Shown: piece after piece, positions 1 through 12,619 of the stretch | Layout: each line of letters starts with the position of its first letter | How positions within the stretch are numbered: the first letter of the stretch is position 1 | Source: Azadirachta indica | Taxonomy: Eukaryota; Streptophyta; Magnoliopsida; Sapindales; Meliaceae | Assembly: GCA_022749755.1 (NCBI GenBank) | Contig: CM040446.1 | Span: 16,678,080 to 16,742,079 of the forward strand | DNA: 64,000 nucleotides | Direction: 5' to 3' | The notes under the pieces: model-generated | Seen by the model: only the letters and a program-made list of their open reading frames with translations | Told to the model about the DNA's origin: nothing | The model's database searches: none | Made by a program: the position numbers and the translations under genes

Positions 1-110
1 ACGTTTAGTTTATAAATTAGTAATGGGATCAAGTTAAATCAAACACATCATTTCCGGAAAATTTTGAGAACAATCTTAGAAGCTGACTTTATATGCATGT
101 AAATGTTCAG

Positions 111-949
111 GTCCTTTGTGAAGTTCCTGAGTCCTATGAAGCTTACAGGAAGCAGCAACATCGTTGGCACTCTGGCCCTATGCAACTTTTCCGCTTGTGT
201 CTTCCAGGAATTATAACTTCTAAGGTACTTTTGGTGCTCATATTCGACGGCTGACTATTTCGATGAACTTAAAATTTTTACTAATGAATGCTTTAATACT
301 GCAGATAGCACTATGGAAAAAAGCAAACTTGATACTGTTGTTCTTTCTATTGAGGAAACTTATCCTTCCTTTCTATTCCTTCACATTGTTCTGCATAATT
401 CTTCCTTTAACTATGTTTATCCCGGAGGCTGAGCTTCCTGTGTGGGTCATTTGTTATGTGCCCGTTTTCATGTCATTTCTCAACATTCTTCCCGCACCAA
501 AGTCCTTCCCTTTCATTGTACCTTACCTCCTGTTTGAAAACACCATGTCAGTGACCAAATTCAATGCAATGATATCTGGATTATTTCAGTTGGGTAGCTC
601 TTATGAGTGGGTTGTCACCAAGAAGGCCGGCAGGTCATCAGAATCCGACTTGCTCGCGGCTGCTGAGAGAGAATCAAAGACAATGAACCAGCCACAGCTA
701 CACAGAGGAGCTTCTGAGAGTGAGCTTTCCGAGTTGAACCAATTAAAGGAACAGAAAGAATCGGCTGCTGCTCCTAAAAAGAAGGTCAACAAGATATACA
801 GGAAAGAACTAACTCTTGCATTCCTCCTACTTACAGCTTCTGTCCGGAGCTTGCTCGCAGCCCAGGGAGTTCATTTCTACTTCCTTCTCTTCCAAGGCTT
901 AACCTTCCTCCTTGTTGGGCTTGATCTGATTGGTGAGCAGATGAGCTGA
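111..949 (+). CDS. CSLC5: Xyloglucan glycosyltransferase, cellulose-synthase-like C (3' end of gene)
   Basis: This is the C-terminal part of a family-2 glycosyltransferase that makes the beta-1,4-glucan backbone of xyloglucan in the Golgi. Two exons are visible: 111-224 (38 codons, after an AG acceptor) and 305-949, joined in phase 0 across an 80-bp GT-AG intron (225-304). The first exon carries the QxxRW signature as QQHRW, followed by [13 protein letters not shown]. The second exon starts [12 protein letters not shown] and runs through hydrophobic helices, an acidic/Ser-rich loop ([15 protein letters not shown]) and two more C-terminal helices, ending at TGA 947-949. The N-terminal two thirds lie left of the window. 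Residue-level similarity is to plant CSLC proteins. The paralogue choice (Arabidopsis CSLC5/CSLC8) rests on neighbouring genes more than on sequence. Confidence 0.93.
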
Positions 950-2745
950 TAGCCAATGGAACCAAAGACTAAAATGAAGACTACACTTGTCCTTGATTCA
1001 ACCAAACCACATAACAGCAGCAAAAGTTGGTTAGCAGGTGCAATTAAAGAAAGAAAGACTCGTTTATCCTTGGTAAATGCTGGATGGGAGCCATCTAATT
1101 CAATAATTGAAGTTTCACTTTAGGCGTTACAGTAGGGTTTTCTCTGTTCATGAATCACTCTCCATACCATGTCACAACAGTCTTCTTCATTTCTTCATAT
1201 TTTGCCTTATATATTGGTCACTCTAGTAATCCTTAGGCATTGAAATTATTGCTGTCTGTTATAGGTAGGATATTGTATCTTTTTTTTCCTTACAGTTGGT
1301 TTCAATTCTTGCTTGAGTGTTGATTTGGCTATTTCAGATTCAAGCCACATTATATTTGTAAAGTCCAAAACATTTGAGTGAGGTCTAAGCTTGAGCAACT
1401 TGCTTAATGCTCTCCGTTTTTTTTTTTTTTTTTTCAAATCCAAAATATCTGTACATTTTTGCATTTACAACAAATAATCTCCCTTTTCTCTCTACATTCT
1501 TTCTTTGTTTCTCTTGCAATTTGCTACGTACCCTTTCACATGCAAGCAGGAGTATAGTTTGATGAATTTTTGGAGTGTCGGCAGGAAATGAAGTGAAACC
1601 CAAGTTGACAAATGAATTGGTGGAGTCGTTGTAAAGCTTGTTCATGTGCATATCAAATTTGCAACGGTAGGGCTTAGAATTAGACGTCTGGGGGGCCAAG
1701 GTATCTTTTTGTGGGCATTGTAGATTCTGGTTTTTGTTTATGGAGTTGATGTTGGGTTGTATAATTAGGACAAGTTTGTTACTTTCCTTGACCATGTGTC
1801 TCTTTGGTCCACGTCATTTAAATTTTGTCTAGCAAATAGAGAGAGAAAATTCATCGATTTGACAAACCCTAGTTCTTGTTATATTTCTCTGGGACCTGGT
1901 ATGCATGATCGGGTAGATACACCTGTTACCTGCAAGCGGGTTTGTATTTTGTGATTCCGGTAGGACCAAAATTTACTCGTCTTGTCCATATGTGAAGCAA
2001 GAGGAAAATCTTTCACAGAATAATTTTATGCATGAAGATAGAGACAACATTTTAAAGTCTTCTTGTAACTTTGATTATGCATAATTAGCTTCGCTAATAA
2101 AATAAAAAATAGGTATCAAAAAGGTTTAATATTACATTTTCCCTTGACATAAAAAGTTTTGATATGATTTATGTGGATGATATAATATTTAGTTTATTTG
2201 CAGAACTTTTTTGACCAGACACCAAAGACAAAGTACAACAAAGGAAATGAACCCTCATTTTTAAAGTACAATAAACATACCCTAAATTGATCGTGTTATT
2301 CGACCTTTTCTTTATGGTGCACATCCGTTTGTTGTCTTTTCTCCTTTGGTAAAATAAATTGGTATAAAGAGCAACAACTCAAACAACATGACTTAACAAA
2401 TAAAGTCATTCTGTAAGCAGAATACAGCTGACCATTATGAAAGAGGATGGAATTTACAATGGGATTTTTGCTTGACATCGGTTAATCTAAGAGATCTGAT
2501 TTGTAAAAATGCAGCTTACCAGATTCCTGCTTTTGATTCAACTACGTGCTGTATAAAAGTATTAAGCTAAAGGACATTATACAAATTATAAACAGCTTAA
2601 ACTTTCACATCCAGTAGTTTCTCATTACCTATGGCTATGAAATAAATAGTCTTTGTATTTTACCAGGTTTTTAAGCGCATCTTAGGACGTGACGGTTAAA
2701 TTTCAAACCCCAGTCAGCAATATTTTACCATGCATCGGAGTTGGA
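950..2745. other. Convergent intergenic spacer between CSLC (+) and CNGC (-)
   Basis: About 1.8 kb lies between two genes that end towards each other, so both 3'UTRs are here. It includes a poly-T run at about 1420-1434. A 136-codon minus-strand open frame (1385-1795) has low-complexity ends and no recognisable domain; I do not call it. Nothing else is seen. Confidence 0.6.
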
Positions 2746-5700
2746 CTAGTCATCATCTGCTTCTGCTGAGAAGTCTGGCTCGTCAGGTTTTTGCAACTTG
2801 GGCATTTCAACGTCCCTGATTTTCTGAGCTCCTCTTCGCGTATTTGCAGCAAATCTAGAAGCCAGAATTGTAACACCGAGGTTTTGCTTTGCCTGAGAAG
2901 CTGTTGAGGATAAATTACTATGCTCTTCCTCCTCATCATCAGCCACTTGCTCGTCGTGAGTGCATGAGAAAGACTCCATCATGCTAAGGTTCTTGTCCAT
3001 GTTCCTCTTCTTGCAGCGGCGCCAAGCAGCTTGAATAAAGCAAGCAGCCCATGTCCTCCAGTGGTAAGAGTAGAAACGAAACGTGTGTTGTAGCTTCTTG
3101 CTGTGGAGACGTCTAAACTGATTGGCGACAAACTTGAGATTTTCTGCTCTTAATGCAAAGGCTTCCACTTCAACAAGTGCTTTTACTGTCCTTGTGGAAG
3201 AAGGCAAGTTGACTGTTGATTTTGGAAGCAATGCCCATGCAAGCAATTCCTCCCCACAAAAATCGCCTGGCCTCAAAGTAATTGAATTGAAGAAACCTGT
3301 CCGGCCCCCATTTGTAGTTGAGCTTTCTAGCCTCCCTCTGATGATAAAAAGCATTTCTGTGACAGGATCACCTTCACGAACTATGTATGTGCCCTGAGTA
3401 CTTAAGGAGGATACTAAACGCTCACATATGGCATCTAGTAGCTGATCATCCATCTGTGAGAAAAGGGGGACCTGCAATTCCAGTAATTTCAAAGGCCAAA
3501 GTAACTAATTGGAGAGAAATATTTGTCAAGATGTGTTCTGTTTTCTGATATAATAATCACGTACTTGTCCAAAGCTCAGCAATTGAAATATTTATCCTCA
3601 ACATATAAGATTACTTCAAATGTAACTTACCCGTCGAACAAGGTCCAAGCAGAGGTGACGCTGGATATCTCTACGGAGATCTGTAGGAAGGGCACATAAG
3701 ATTGATTCTTCATCAACCCCTCGAGTTGCAAGCCACTTATACTGAACAAATCGCCTAACACGCTCACGAAGATCCTGCGGGAGTTGCCGATGTCTCATCC
3801 ACTCTTCAGTGTCTCGTCGCTTAAGCCTCCACTCCTCAAGTCTCACAGTAATGGATTGCAGGTAGGTCTGTGTACTCAATAAGAATGATTAAAGGGTGAA
3901 ATAGGGAAATCAAGGAACCGCACAACAAAATGAATAAAAGATGAAATAAGTACGAGTGCTCAGAGGCTTCCTCAGTACCTGCATGTTTCCAATTAAATGA
4001 GCAAATAGAACCAGTCCAAGGATTGCAATGAGTATGGCAAACAAGGTTTCCCCAATAAATGTGCTTGTGGTCAAACTCTGGCCATAAGAACTGAAAAGAA
4101 AGCAAAATAGATATATCAAAATTCTGTGCTAACAAACAATTTTATTTAGCAGCTAATTCTGTCAGATATTCAAGTAAAGCCTAAATGAAGCATACCTCAA
4201 GTTCTGTAATCCCCACCAAAGACAATAGAAATATTTCTGCAGGAACTCTGAGTAGAGAACATTATTTGTCAATGCATTTTCAAAGATTCCATAGTTGAAA
4301 CTGGCAGCATTTTCAGGATTGCAATTATTAAACACAAGAGTACTGTTTTCCCATATTCCTCGATCGATATCATCCAATGTGCCACAGTCCAAGTAATGAG
4401 GAAAGCATTTCACAGGGCCTAGTTCATTTCTGCATTCGGATTTCCAGCATGTTGCATGCCGTTCAATGGACAACAAGTACCATGATGCCCCTAAGACCTG
4501 CAAGGACAGAAGCCAAACCTTTACAATTTAAAGGAATTGACTGACGAAAACCTACAGATGGGGGTACAGCAATTGACAATGACGATGATAGAGGAATTCT
4601 TAGTAAGGAGCAGGTACATACATGACTAGCCAACATGTACAATAGAAGATTATATGCAGCTCCTGCCCAAGCAGTTTTTGTAACTACTCCCGTAGTTTTG
4701 ATAATCTGGGAACTTAAGGGAAAAATCAAATATAATCTGGGAACATATTGAAGGAGCACAATCAGTACAATGGCATTGTTGGTATGATCGGCATGAGAGC
4801 TTCTAACCACTGGAATAATGAACCATATCACAATCTGCCAAATTAAGAGAGAAAGCAGAACAATTAGAATCCCTTTTTTTTCCCTATAATTTTTTGTGCA
4901 AGTGACAAACTTCCAGAAATTAGAGGAAACAAATCACGTGCGTAATAAAGCATGTGTAATCATAATAATATGAGGCAAGTCCTGTCATTTATCCAAGAAA
5001 CAAGTATCCTGTCACACTTGTCATAAACTGCTTCAACCCAACTTACTATAGGTACAATTCCAAGTCAATCTATTTTCTTCTCTTACAATTTCTCAGCATC
5101 CAAACAGAGTATATTGGTCCTACTATATTTACTTTACTGTCTAAGCATTAATGGAATTTCATGCAGGAAACTCGGTCAATGAACTTTCCTTCCTAAGCAA
5201 TATAAACAGTCAACTATAATCTACTGCTAGTAAGTAAATAAATATACCTGAGGAAGGGGTAGAGCAGACACCAGATCTATGAAAAAATCTGATTTTAGGT
5301 AGCGTCTTGAAATCTTCTTTGGATCCATAACAAGTTCACCTCTTCCAAAAACTCTTGAACTTGGGGAAACATAAGCTGTCCGGAATTTAATGACCATATG
5401 CAACACATAAAATACATCCGCAAAAGTTCGAAAACAAGTTACAGTAATCCCCAAATTCAAATCAGTTGTCATACATGATGAATTATCATTTTTCACTACC
5501 GATGGAAGGTAAAAAAACAATGGATCAACAAATAATGCTACTAAACACCAGAAGAGAAATACTCGGTTCCACTGTAAGAACATATCACTTCCTGGATCAA
5601 GTATTCGCTTCCTCCATGGCTCATAATTTTCTGGGAAAACCCTGAACCTTCCAATTTTTGGAATTCTGGAACCAGTTCCATTTCTTTCACCAATGTTGCC

Positions 5701-5934
5701 CTCAGGTTTGAACAAAGGAGCTGAAGCTTTGTACACTGGCAATGGCTTCTCCTGGTATTGAGGGTCACTTTTTTCCCAGGAAAGTTCAAGATTGTGTTTC
5801 TCATCATTGTAAAACCTATAAATGAATTGAAAAAACAAGGAGAACCCATGAGTCACAAATTGCAAGAAATTGAAAACCACAAAAGAAAACACATTAAAGA
5901 ATTACCTCACTAGCTTCTCTTTCTTGAACTCCAT
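2746..5934 (-). CDS. CNGC14: Cyclic nucleotide-gated ion channel, CNGC14/17 type
   Basis: Plasma-membrane, Ca2+-permeable cation channel subunit with calmodulin and cyclic-nucleotide-binding regions. Seven exons join in frame to 728 aa: 5934-5906, 5815-5248, 4834-4622, 4497-4196, 4090-3979, 3867-3631 and 3471-2746 (TAG). All junctions are GT-AG and total 2187 nt. The start is MEFKKEKLVRFYNDE. S1-S5 helices span roughly residues 95-290. The pore loop reads GLQNLSSYGQ near residue 370 and is split by intron 4. The C-linker has LEEWRLKRRDTEEWM and RRFVQYKWLATRG. The cyclic-nucleotide fold is about 486-600, with RPGDFCGEELLAW and SSTRTVKA. An IQ-like calmodulin site (FIQAAWRRCKKR) lies at about 632-644. 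The tail ends with acidic PDEPDFSAEADDD. Length and motifs are normal for group III CNGCs. CNGC14 rather than CNGC17 is favoured by my memory of the sequence and by synteny. Confidence 0.95.
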
Positions 5935-7950
5935 GCCTTTTTAAGATTATATCTATGAAATTACTCAAAAAAATTTCCACGTATTTCCCATTTTTCGACA
6001 CAGTGCAACTTACTTTAACATCTCTGCTTCAAGAAATGGAATCAGTTCAGGAGCGGAAAGACAAAGTGCATAATTCACCAAAAAAAAAACTTTTAAAGCT
6101 CTTACAACGTATTTTTACAATAAAACTTAAAAGTGAGTTATTTTTCTAGGCTTGAACAGCAGGGAAGAAGAAAGAAAACCAAGTAGTAATGCTGCTGACT
6201 TCCATTAAAAGGCCACTAGAAACTAACAGTTAAAGCAAAGAAAAACAGCTCGTATAGTCAGTTATAATTTTTTTTTTTTTGCTTTTCAAAAAAAGTTAGC
6301 AGTGACTTTAAAACAGCATTAAGTTGGAGAGAAACAGTGAAGACGAAGACGTGAAGGCCATGACTGAAAATATTTAAACAGTGAAGAATGGAAAAAAGAG
6401 AGAGATTTTGTTAACAGATTTCTCGGATGGATTTCGCATTTTAGTGACTTGCACATACTAAACTTTTAAGCAGGCACGGTCCTCTGCAATTGGAAACGTA
6501 TCAAATTTGTGGGTCCTACAGGAACAAAGTATAATTGCAAGCTTATTCAATGGATAACAACATATAGATCCTGCTTTTTATAGTTATTAATGGGAGTCCC
6601 AATTCTTCTTCATTTTTATTATCCAAGTGGCTGAAATACCTTTTAACATTCAGTTTTTAATTGGCCTAATAATATTTCCGTTGTTGAACTTTCTTAAAAC
6701 AAACAGACAGACAAATAAATAAATAAATAAACAAGGAGTATTTTTTTTTTAAGTTTTTATTATTAGACCTGGTTATAGAGGAAATTATTACAATTAAAAA
6801 AAATAATATCTTAATTTTTTATAGGAGTCTAGAACAAAAATGATATTATCCTCTTCTTAGTTACATACTCTAATCTAATATGTCAAATTGTCGGTGGTAA
6901 TATTGTCATCCGATGTACATCTACATTGCCATTGCCCATTGCCCACTGGGGATCTATTTGTTATAATTTGAAAAATTATGATTACATCTATGAAAACGTA
7001 AAAATTCAGGGATTCAGAGGTTATTATCCTAATAATCAATTAGAATTCCCCATGACTAGCGCACGGCAAATGCAAGAAATGAGGTTTTTCTGCTTTCGGA
7101 AATTAGGCCATAATTACTGGAACATTAACATGAGGACCGAGCGCACGAGGGTCGGTTGAAATTGAAATTTTGTTTGAATATTCGCTGTGATATTTTGTGG
7201 AAAATATTTGGCCTTTGAATGATACTTTTCTCTGTTAATGTCACAAGCCCAAATGTATTCAGAAGTTTGATACTTTAGAAAAATAAGGATAAAAAAGGTG
7301 AGCGCCCCTGACAGAGAGTTCAACCATTAGTCAGTCTCCGCTTAAGTGCAGGCGAGCTCTGAGGAGGGAAAACAATTTTACGAGCAAATTTAGTGGAGTA
7401 CATCATTACATCTTCAATTCCCGTGCTGCTGCTGCTGCTTCTGACTCCGATCCCATAGCATACCACTTACACACCACATAAGTAAATCATCTACGAGTTC
7501 CAACCAAATCGATGATACCTTTCAACATTTCGTGTGTCTCATTTAATCACTACTATCATACAACAACATTCTTTCCACTTCGTTACATCTGATCTTAATT
7601 TTCAGCAAGAATAAATTGGTATTGTTTACCTGGATCAACTTAAATCCCCTTTACCAATGCTGATTCAGATTTCCATCCCCAAATCGTTAGCAGATTTAAT
7701 TGAGACGATCGCATAACAATTCTCTAGAACGAATACAAGTGTATCGCAGCTGCAAGCAATCAATTTACCATGCCAATGGAGAAAGCTAACTTATTATTTG
7801 GCTCGAGTATTGTGCTATCAACTCCAATCTTCTACTGCATTCGACCCAATTTTAATTCGGATTTAATCAAATAAATCACATAAAAGATTCATGGCATTAA
7901 TTACTTCAAAGCGATCTAACTGATCTATCGTGCACTAAACACAGTATAAT
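5935..7950. other. Upstream region of the CNGC gene
   Basis: This stretch holds the promoter and probably the 5'UTR of the minus-strand CNGC gene. It is AT-rich with several poly-A/T runs. A short CTG repeat (CAG on the minus strand), five triplets long, lies near 7421-7439 and could belong to an upstream leader exon. I see no coding frame with recognisable domains. The 77-codon plus-strand frame at 6926 looks random. Confidence 0.4.
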
Positions 7951-8450
7951 CATATAAAATAACAAAATTAAAGACGAGACTTCTCATTGGATCACTACAA
8001 ACATGAAAAAGCAACAGTAACTGTGCCATTCATAAGTCCCGACTCTTGCGGCCTTCCAGTAACTATCTAGGGATGGAAACCAAGCCCAGCTGCCGGCTGC
8101 TACTTACCAACAGACAGTAGAAGCAACGAAGATTCAAATCCTACCCATTGAAAGACAGCAGATACAGAAAAACTATCATGCAACCAACCACAAACACAAA
8201 ACAGCTGCTGAATTTGGGTGGGTCGATCCTCCAGCAGAAGGAAGCCACTTCATCAGGGGATTTTGCGGCACATTAAAAGCGTGCAATATCCTAGAAGATC
8301 AAACAAATTATTTCTGAGGCAGAATATGTGAATGCAGCTTAGGAAGGTCAGCAGCCAAAGGCCAATTGGTACTGGACCTCTCAAATGGCAAGAGCTCCTC
8401 TAGCAGCTAAAGCAACATCAAAAGGCATGAATAGTCCACGACCCCAAGAA
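7950..8450. other. GC-richer non-coding stretch, possible transcribed leader or lncRNA
   Basis: By eye this 500-bp block has clearly more G and C than the spacers on either side and lacks their poly-A/T texture. It has no long open frame on either strand and no tRNA box structure; a GATTCAAATCC-like string near 8131 has no matching A box or stem. It lies upstream of the CNGC gene and downstream of RSZ22, both minus-strand. It could be an upstream leader exon of the CNGC transcript, an alternative 3'UTR of RSZ22, or a non-coding RNA. Confidence 0.3.
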
Positions 8451-9433
8451 ACATGAGTTTCATATGAAAAAGAATAGAAAATTTTCGCCTTTGGGGTAAA
8501 TTAAAGAATTCTTCAAGCTTACACCACATAACTCCCAACCTCTTAATAGTACAAGTAACCAAATTATTTTATTGAACTCTTATATGCTGCAATTCAATGC
8601 TGAGAATAATGAAATATTATAGTTCAGAATCTAACAACTAACCCAACCAGATTGAAATTTAAGACCTCAGATTAATTCTTCCTTGTCATATGGAAGACTT
8701 ATATAGAAGTCTTTGATTTTGAAGTCGTAAAAACATCTTTAACAAAAAAGAGACAGATAACTAGGTCGTAGTAAATCATGTGTGCCCCCAATAAAAACTC
8801 ATTATTATAAATCTTAACTTCGTATTAAACTTACTTTTCTAGTTTTCAAATCCCATTTGTTTTAAAGAACCCAGAAAACCCCGACTTCTGTAGAACAGAT
8901 TAAGTACCTTCCAGAAGTGTTTGAAGCAGCTCCATTATCCATTTAAGTTAAATAAAAGAAATGCCACTAGAATTTGAGGGAGGCGCTTCACAGCAGGAGA
9001 TTCAATCAAACAGAAGCATCTAAAGATGAAGCCGGTAGGGACCCACAATCATTGAAAATTGAAGATCCCATAGCAGGGCAGCACAGAATGAAGCCCCAGG
9101 GGAGTGTAGAACCACAAAACCAATGATGCAGACCCAGAAGAGAAGACACCTTGTCCTCGACACAAAAAGAAAAAAGAAAAGCATGTACTTTTAGCAGCAT
9201 TCTAAACAGCTTTCTAAATAAATTACAAGAAATAACTTCATATTGTTTTGCCCGATATTCATAGCTAAAATAAATAAAACCAACATAGTAAAGTAAGAAG
9301 GAAACTTATCCAAATCCAAGAAGCCTGAGGGCGTCATCGAAATAAAAACATAGTTGTATCGATGTCCAAACATATTAAACACACTTAATCCCAGTATCCT
9401 CTCAACTAAAGCAAGTTACCAAGTTTTTACAGC
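8450..9433. other. 3' flank of RSZ22
   Basis: Because RSZ22 is transcribed leftwards, its 3'UTR must occupy the right part of this stretch. Minus-strand frames of 60-odd codons here show no known domain. Nothing else is recognised. Confidence 0.5.
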
Positions 9434-11541
9434 TCAGCTCCTGCTTCTGCGACGATCCCTTACACCATTTCTGCAGAAAATTTGGCAATGATGTTTCATT
9501 GATATGATAAACTAATAGCCAAACTGCCCAAAAAACCTAATCAAATGAATGCATGCATAGGCACCCATGTGTGCATGTGCCTTCGTGTTTGACATTAGAT
9601 AATATATTATTGTTTCTGGTATGGTAAAAGATCTTTTGATGCTTCAAGAAGAAAGCTCTTAAACCAATTACCATGTTGGTGACCAAAAATGATACCAGAA
9701 ATGAAAACAAAGTTTAGAGAACTTTACCCATTGGCATATGGCGGCTCCTCGCGCCCACGGTAGGGAGGTGATCTGCTATAACTACGTCCACGAGGAGACA
9801 CACTGCGGCGTCTGGGGGATCGGCCACGAGGGCTGTAACTCCTGCTTCACAATGATGAGGGTCATAAAAACAATTTAAAGAACTCAATATGTAATGTACC
9901 CACTGCAATTTTTCTCTTAGAAAGATTCATTGAAAAATACAATATGCAGATACAATGATAACAGCTGAGAGCCAGAACAACAGTAGGATGATAAACCGCC
10001 CAAAGCCAGGAATGTATGATACCAAATAACTGAAATAGACAATCTAAAGTATAAAACAACATCTGATTGAGTAAAATCACCTTCGTCCATAACTAGGGCT
10101 CCTGCGATATCTAGGACTGCGGCTACGTCGTCTTCCTGAACCACCACGCAGCCGACATTCACGGGCAAAATGACCAGGCTCACCACACTCGTAGCACTTC
10201 AAATCAGAACCACCAGAGCGGCCTCGACCCCCTCCACGGCCACCACCACCTCTTGAATTGTGAGAAAGTTCAACTCTCCAGCCATTCTTGCCTGTTCCAT
10301 GTATAAGGAGTGAAAAATCAAAAAATTTAACATCTAAAGTGCTAATAACAGATGCAAGAATCAACAGACAACTTTCTTTATGGCATCTTATCATATTATT
10401 AATCCCTCCTGAATTTCAGAAAACAAAAAAAAATAAAGAAACACACACATACACAAAACAAAAAGAAAAGAAGGAAGTATGTTCAAGAAGAGCATATAAT
10501 TAAACAAGCATCAACATTGGTCAAGATTCAAAGAAATGAAAGCCCTACTTCACATACCATCTAATTCACGAATTGCATCCTGTGCATCCCTGTAGTCATC
10601 AAAGTCAATAAAAGCATAGCCTGGTGGCCTTCGAGCAACCCAAACACTGCACAAAAAGATGGCATAACAGACAATGAACTAGGAGAAACATAAAAATGTG
10701 CGTCATTCAAGCTCAAGAAACAAACGTTCAGCCCATGGCATGCTCTTCAACATGAGTCAGCACTTTGGAAGTTTTCAAAAAAAGTCTTCTTAATTTCATC
10801 AAGACAATAGAAGCCATGTGATTCACAGGTCACTGGGTAACCATCCACCAATCATGACGAATTAACAGTTCACAGCTGACCAATAGATCAACAATAGTTG
10901 ACATTTGACTTCCCAGAAAATGGAAATTTCGAGCAACTTCACTAGTGTATCCTAACTTGAGTGTAACGTACTCTCATGTGTGTGTATAAACACGCACATA
11001 TGTGCAGGTGTGTGAATGCACATGGGCAGGCACAAAAGCACAGAGAGAGGGCTGGCACTTTCACTCCCTTCCTTTGCACAGGTGAAACACAGAGATCTAA
11101 TCCCCACTGAAAGCCATAGTGCTTTCCTTTCACCCATGATTTAGATCAGAACCGTTCCCCATTTTCACTCACAAGCCAATCAAACCAGTATCAATGTCTG
11201 TCCCGTTCCACATGGAAATTAATTTTCAGTCTTGTCATAACTTGATGATTATTGTATATTCCCAAAACCAGAAATACTTCTAATAGCACTTACAATGTCA
11301 AATAAAAAAAACACTCACAGAATTAAAAAGTATAGATGAAACTCAACTCTCAACATCATCCCAATCCAAACTGGGATGATGTAATGGAAGTCAATTGAGA
11401 AAAAGCACAGCAAATGTAGGATAGGGAACAGACGTTTCAAAAGGAATTTTACCTTCGAATAACTCCAAAAACACGAAACTCATCCTCAAGATCCCGCTCA
11501 GAAACTCTTGAATCCAAGTTACCCACGTACACACGAGACAT
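9434..11541 (-). CDS. RSZ22: Serine/arginine-rich splicing factor with one zinc knuckle (RSZ22/RSZ21)
   Basis: Nuclear pre-mRNA splicing factor of the plant RSZ subfamily (orthologous group of human SRSF7). Five coding exons: 11541-11453, 10646-10558, 10291-10081, 9841-9728 and 9470-9434 (TGA), giving 540 nt and 179 aa. An RRM fills residues 1-70, with RNP2 as VYVGNL and RNP1 as [10 protein letters not shown] Gly/Arg-rich linker (about 73-88) follows. One CCHC zinc knuckle (C92-x2-C95-x4-H100-x4-C105) and an RS-rich tail with repeated SP/RS dipeptides complete it. One knuckle separates it from RS2Z proteins, which have two. The 806-bp intron inside the RRM (10647-11452) is the longest. A likely 5'UTR intron has its acceptor just upstream of the ATG near 11560 and its donor near 11950. 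The length is slightly short of Arabidopsis RSZ22 (about 200 aa). Confidence 0.93.
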
Positions 11542-11950
11542 TTTCTCAGAGAAACCTGTCACAGAAACTAAATATTAACTACAAGAATCCAATTTCCAGC
11601 AGACCCACAAGACAAAATAATAACTCTAAAATCCTGGAAAAGAAAAAATCAAAATACCAACATTATACGTTAAAAATTAAACGCTCCTACTGCAAAACAA
11701 ATTAAATAATCATATCATTAAAAATCCAACGAGAAAAAAAAAAATCGTGTGTCCAATAACTTAGAAACAGATTTTGACCACAAAAAATGAAGGCATAGGC
11801 AAAGACCTCAAATTTCCTTCAATTTTCAGAGATTCAAAATATATGTTGCCAATCAACAAAATCTGAACTGTTTATTAGCCGATGAAAAAGAGATTTTAGG
11901 TTGAAGTAAGTAGGAAGAGATAAGTATTTGTACGAAGAGAGATCTGAACC

Positions 11951-12619
11951 TGAAGGTATTTGCAGAAAAGGATCGAACCCCGGCAGCAGACGCAGTATTT
12001 CTCGTTGTTTTGCTCGTGTGCTTTACGCTTCTTAGGGTATTAGGGCTTTTACTTTTATATACGGAAGACTTGTTTGGTGTAGAGCCTGTAAAGTTGTGTT
12101 ATTTCAAAATTCGCCCTTGTTGTTGGTTTTCTTGCAGTTGCATACCAAAACTAGTTTGTAACTCCCTTATAATTAGAGTACCGTGTTATAATTATAAAAT
12201 CATTTGATATACAAATTTAAAATGTATAGTATATATAAAATCTTTATAATTATCCGAATTGAGAGAAACATTATAAATTGATATAATTTAATCGTGATGT
12301 GGATATGTTATGCATGTTCTAGTATAAAAATATCTCTCAAATAATGTTACATGACATTTATATTAAATTTAATATCATTTAAAATATAAATTTAAAATGT
12401 ATAATATTTATAAAGTCTTTGTAATTATATGAATAGAGAGATGCGTTATAAATTGGCATGGAACTCAATTGTGATGTACATGTGGATGTGTTGTGCACGC
12501 TACAAGCGTGAAAATATCTCTCAAGACTCTCACACCCACACAACAATATATAACTACAAATATTCACTTGAAAAACACACAGAAGAAGTAGAAGCAAGAA
12601 GCAAATAAGAGAGGAGATA
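11951..12619. other. Divergent spacer between RSZ22 and the P450 pseudogene
   Basis: This holds the RSZ22 promoter on its left side and a diverged direct repeat (12201-12340 and 12375-12524, listed separately). No gene is seen. Confidence 0.5.
12201..12524 (+). repeat. Diverged tandem direct repeat, two copies of about 140-150 bp
   Basis: Copy 1 (about 12201-12340) and copy 2 (about 12375-12524) share, in the same order, CATTT, AAATTTAAAATGTATA, AAA-TCTTT-TAATTAT, GAGAGA, TTATAAATTG, TGTGATGT, TGGAT-TGTT-TGCA and end in AATATCTCTCAA. The period is about 175-180 bp. The family is unknown to me. Confidence 0.65.

Noticed and set aside
1385..1795. 136-codon open frame on the minus strand between CSLC and CNGC
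   Set aside because: No domain, ends in a poly-Lys stretch from a poly-T run, and lies where the CSLC 3'UTR is expected.
8120..8160. tRNA B-box-like GATTCAAATCC
   Set aside because: No A box, no cloverleaf stems and no acceptor pairing in the surrounding 90 bp.
10942..11137. Small minus-strand frames inside RSZ22 intron 1
   Set aside because: Intronic, with CA/TG-rich low complexity and no domain. They could only matter as part of a retained or poison exon.
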